From assembly GCA_023127875.1 (NCBI GenBank), contig JAGMFA010000113.1, forward strand, positions 1 through 6,674: 6,674 nt of DNA, written 5' to 3'. Source of the DNA: Candidatus Zixiibacteriota bacterium. Lineage in GTDB: Bacteria; Zixibacteria; MSB-5A5; SM1-73. Below are positions 5,778-6,674 of the stretch, one piece after another (position 1 is the first letter of the stretch; every line of letters starts with the position of its first letter). The notes under the pieces are model-generated. The model saw only the letters and a list, made by a program, of their open reading frames with translations, was not told the origin of the DNA and did no database searches. The position numbers and the translations under genes were made by a program.

Positions 5778-6112
5778 CACATCTTTGGAAACAAACCAAA
5801 AATGAATTCCTCAACGGTTTCGGCTCCTTTCCCATCTATGGTAATAAATTGATACTGAAAGCTCATTCGGCGCTTATGATACCTCCCGTCTATGTGAACC
5901 TTTCTCAAATAGATTTCAAAGCTACTATTTGATCCTAATGGATCTCCATTTTGATAAAATGTGTAAAGTATTCCAGATAACCTCTTACCCTGATATTGGA
6001 AGTGGCACCATCTGTCGAGGAACTTTTTCAAGAACACATCCCTTAATCGATATTTATATTTACCTGCGACATACCTATAGAATTCCTTTAGACTCTCATT
6101 TTCATTTAACAT
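5765..6112 (-). CDS. Hypothetical protein (115 aa)
   Basis: No family recognised. The ATG at 6112 lies two bases after the stop of the 83-aa gene. There is no good ribosome binding site at normal distance, so start by coupling is likely. The product is basic and aromatic-rich, with a helical-looking N-terminus (ESLKEFYRYVAGKYKY) and then alternating hydrophobic strands that suggest a mixed alpha/beta fold. No catalytic motif, signal peptide or membrane segment is visible. The stop TGA (5767-5765) lies inside the second copy of a 14-bp tandem duplication. The same frame then stays open for another 70 codons past the TGA, but with no start codon near its beginning. A C-terminal truncation or readthrough is therefore possible but not shown. 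Confidence 0.7.
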   Translation of the reverse strand: MLNENESLKEFYRYVAGKYKYRLRDVFLKKFLDRWCHFQYQGKRLSGILYTFYQNGDPLGSNSSFEIYLRKVHIDGRYHKRRMSFQYQFITIDGKGAETVEEFIFGLFPKMCPSG

Positions 6113-6114
6113 GA

Positions 6115-6366
6115 TTATCTGAGCTCAGCTTCCTCGATCCACCCAGACGGGTGCCCGTCCGGGCAGATATCATTCTCGTCATTATGCCAGCCATCAGTTC
6201 TTGGGCAATAATCCTCTTTACGGAAATCCATCTCCTTGGCCAGGCCCTTTGAATATCTTAGGGCCTTGTCGTAAGGCCTGAAGCATTTTATTTGAGGACA
6301 AACTCCTGACGATAAACCTATGACTACAAAAATCTTCTTGTGGCAAGTTGAGTCGATTCTTCTCAC
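6115..6366 (-). CDS. Hypothetical small cysteine-containing protein (83 aa)
   Basis: I do not recognise this family. The start is a GTG at 6366, supported by AAGGAG five to seven bases upstream. The protein has five cysteines (about residues 8, 23, 28, 54 and 68), including a CPQIKC pair in a GVCPQIKC stretch and later YCPRTDGWHNDEND and ICPDG segments. It ends with a short acidic tail (WIEEAELR). A hydrophobic strand (KIFVVIGLSSG) sits near the N-terminus, but there is no signal peptide or membrane helix. The cysteines could bind a metal, though their spacing matches no zinc ribbon I can name. It is followed after only two bases (TAA-TC-ATG) by the next gene, so translation of the two is probably coupled. 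Confidence 0.7.
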   Translation of the reverse strand: MRRIDSTCHKKIFVVIGLSSGVCPQIKCFRPYDKALRYSKGLAKEMDFRKEDYCPRTDGWHNDENDICPDGHPSGWIEEAELR

Positions 6367-6391
6367 TTTTCTCTCCTTGAAAGGGACGGAT

Positions 6392-6674
6392 TCACTTATC
6401 CACTCTGAAGAAATGGCGGCTTATCCGACGATTCAGGTTGTCATTCCGGATGGTGTTCTTCTCGGATAGAACTCTGGTGAAGGCATTATAAAAATCCCAC
6501 TCTGTGTCTCCATCGATTTTCATAAAAACTGGAGCGATGAGATTATCCTTCAGCTCCAATTCCTTGAAGGTGCTTTGAACTGTGGGACGATCAATCTTAG
6601 TCTCCACCATCCTTTTCATTCCGGGCAAAAGCATATCTTTGTTTTCACCAAGCATTGTCAGGGAAGAGACGCCA
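6392..6674 (-). CDS. DUF932-like protein, C-terminal part (5' end outside window)
   Basis: The frame stays open from the window edge to a TGA at 6394-6392, giving about 93 residues. An ATG at 6655 exists, but no ribosome binding site precedes it and the frame continues upstream without a stop, so this is most likely the tail of a longer protein. The stretch with GDTEWDFYNAFTRVLSE, then NRRISRHFFRV, resembles the end of DUF932 (phage/plasmid-like) proteins, where a 'WDLYNAVT'-type motif comes near the C-terminus; this is family recognition from memory. DUF932 proteins are common on phages and plasmids and their biochemical role is not settled. The next gene follows after a 25-nt gap that holds an AAGGAG site, so the two are probably co-transcribed. 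A separate 87-aa protein starting at 6655 is the less likely alternative. Confidence 0.6.
   Translation of the reverse strand, partial: GVSSLTMLGENKDMLLPGMKRMVETKIDRPTVQSTFKELELKDNLIAPVFMKIDGDTEWDFYNAFTRVLSEKNTIRNDNLNRRISRHFFRVDK

Overview
All genes in this window lie on the minus strand, so transcription runs from high to low coordinates. They are packed head to tail, with overlaps or gaps of a few bases and strong AGGAGG-type ribosome binding sites. Base composition is moderately AT-rich. A DUF932-like fragment, a MoxR-type AAA+ ATPase paired with a DUF2201-type metallopeptidase/VWA protein, a single-stranded DNA-binding protein and many short unrecognised genes point to a bacteriophage or large plasmid-like element of a bacterium, probably from a metagenome. 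No structural phage gene, tRNA, rRNA, integrase, CRISPR array or transposase is visible, so the host and the exact element type stay open.

Layout in transcription order. (1) 6674-5765: the C-terminal end of a DUF932-like protein that runs off the window, then two small unknown genes (83 and 115 aa). (2) 5764-5583: the only long stretch without a convincing gene. It holds a 14-bp tandem duplication and a set of nested inverted repeats that would fold into a long hairpin in the minus-strand transcript. It sits just before the ribosome binding site of the next gene. (3) 5582-2009: a three-gene block made of a 406-aa cysteine-rich protein of unknown function, a MoxR-type ATPase, and a putative zinc metallopeptidase fused to a VWA-like domain. 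The last two overlap by 41 nt. (4) 1996-1648: a small zinc-ribbon gene that reads as two halves in different frames. The 3' half has no possible ATG, GTG or TTG start, so this is either a one-base indel or a translational frameshift. (5) 1641-1133: a possible 22-aa ORF whose end carries the ribosome binding site of an ssDNA-binding protein with an intact DLDLPF tip. (6) 1100-1: a GGGGCA/TGCCCC hairpin, then unknown genes of 138, 120 and 76 aa and the first 16 codons of another gene leaving the window.

The most plausible functional unit is the MoxR/VWA-metallopeptidase pair. MoxR ATPases act with VWA proteins as remodelling or maturation chaperones, and the cysteine-rich neighbour is a candidate substrate or partner. 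The ssDNA-binding protein, the zinc ribbons and the DUF932-like end fit an early/DNA-metabolism or accessory region. Several starts are revised here from ribosome-binding-site placement: the VWA protein at 3166 and the ssDNA-binding protein at 1567.
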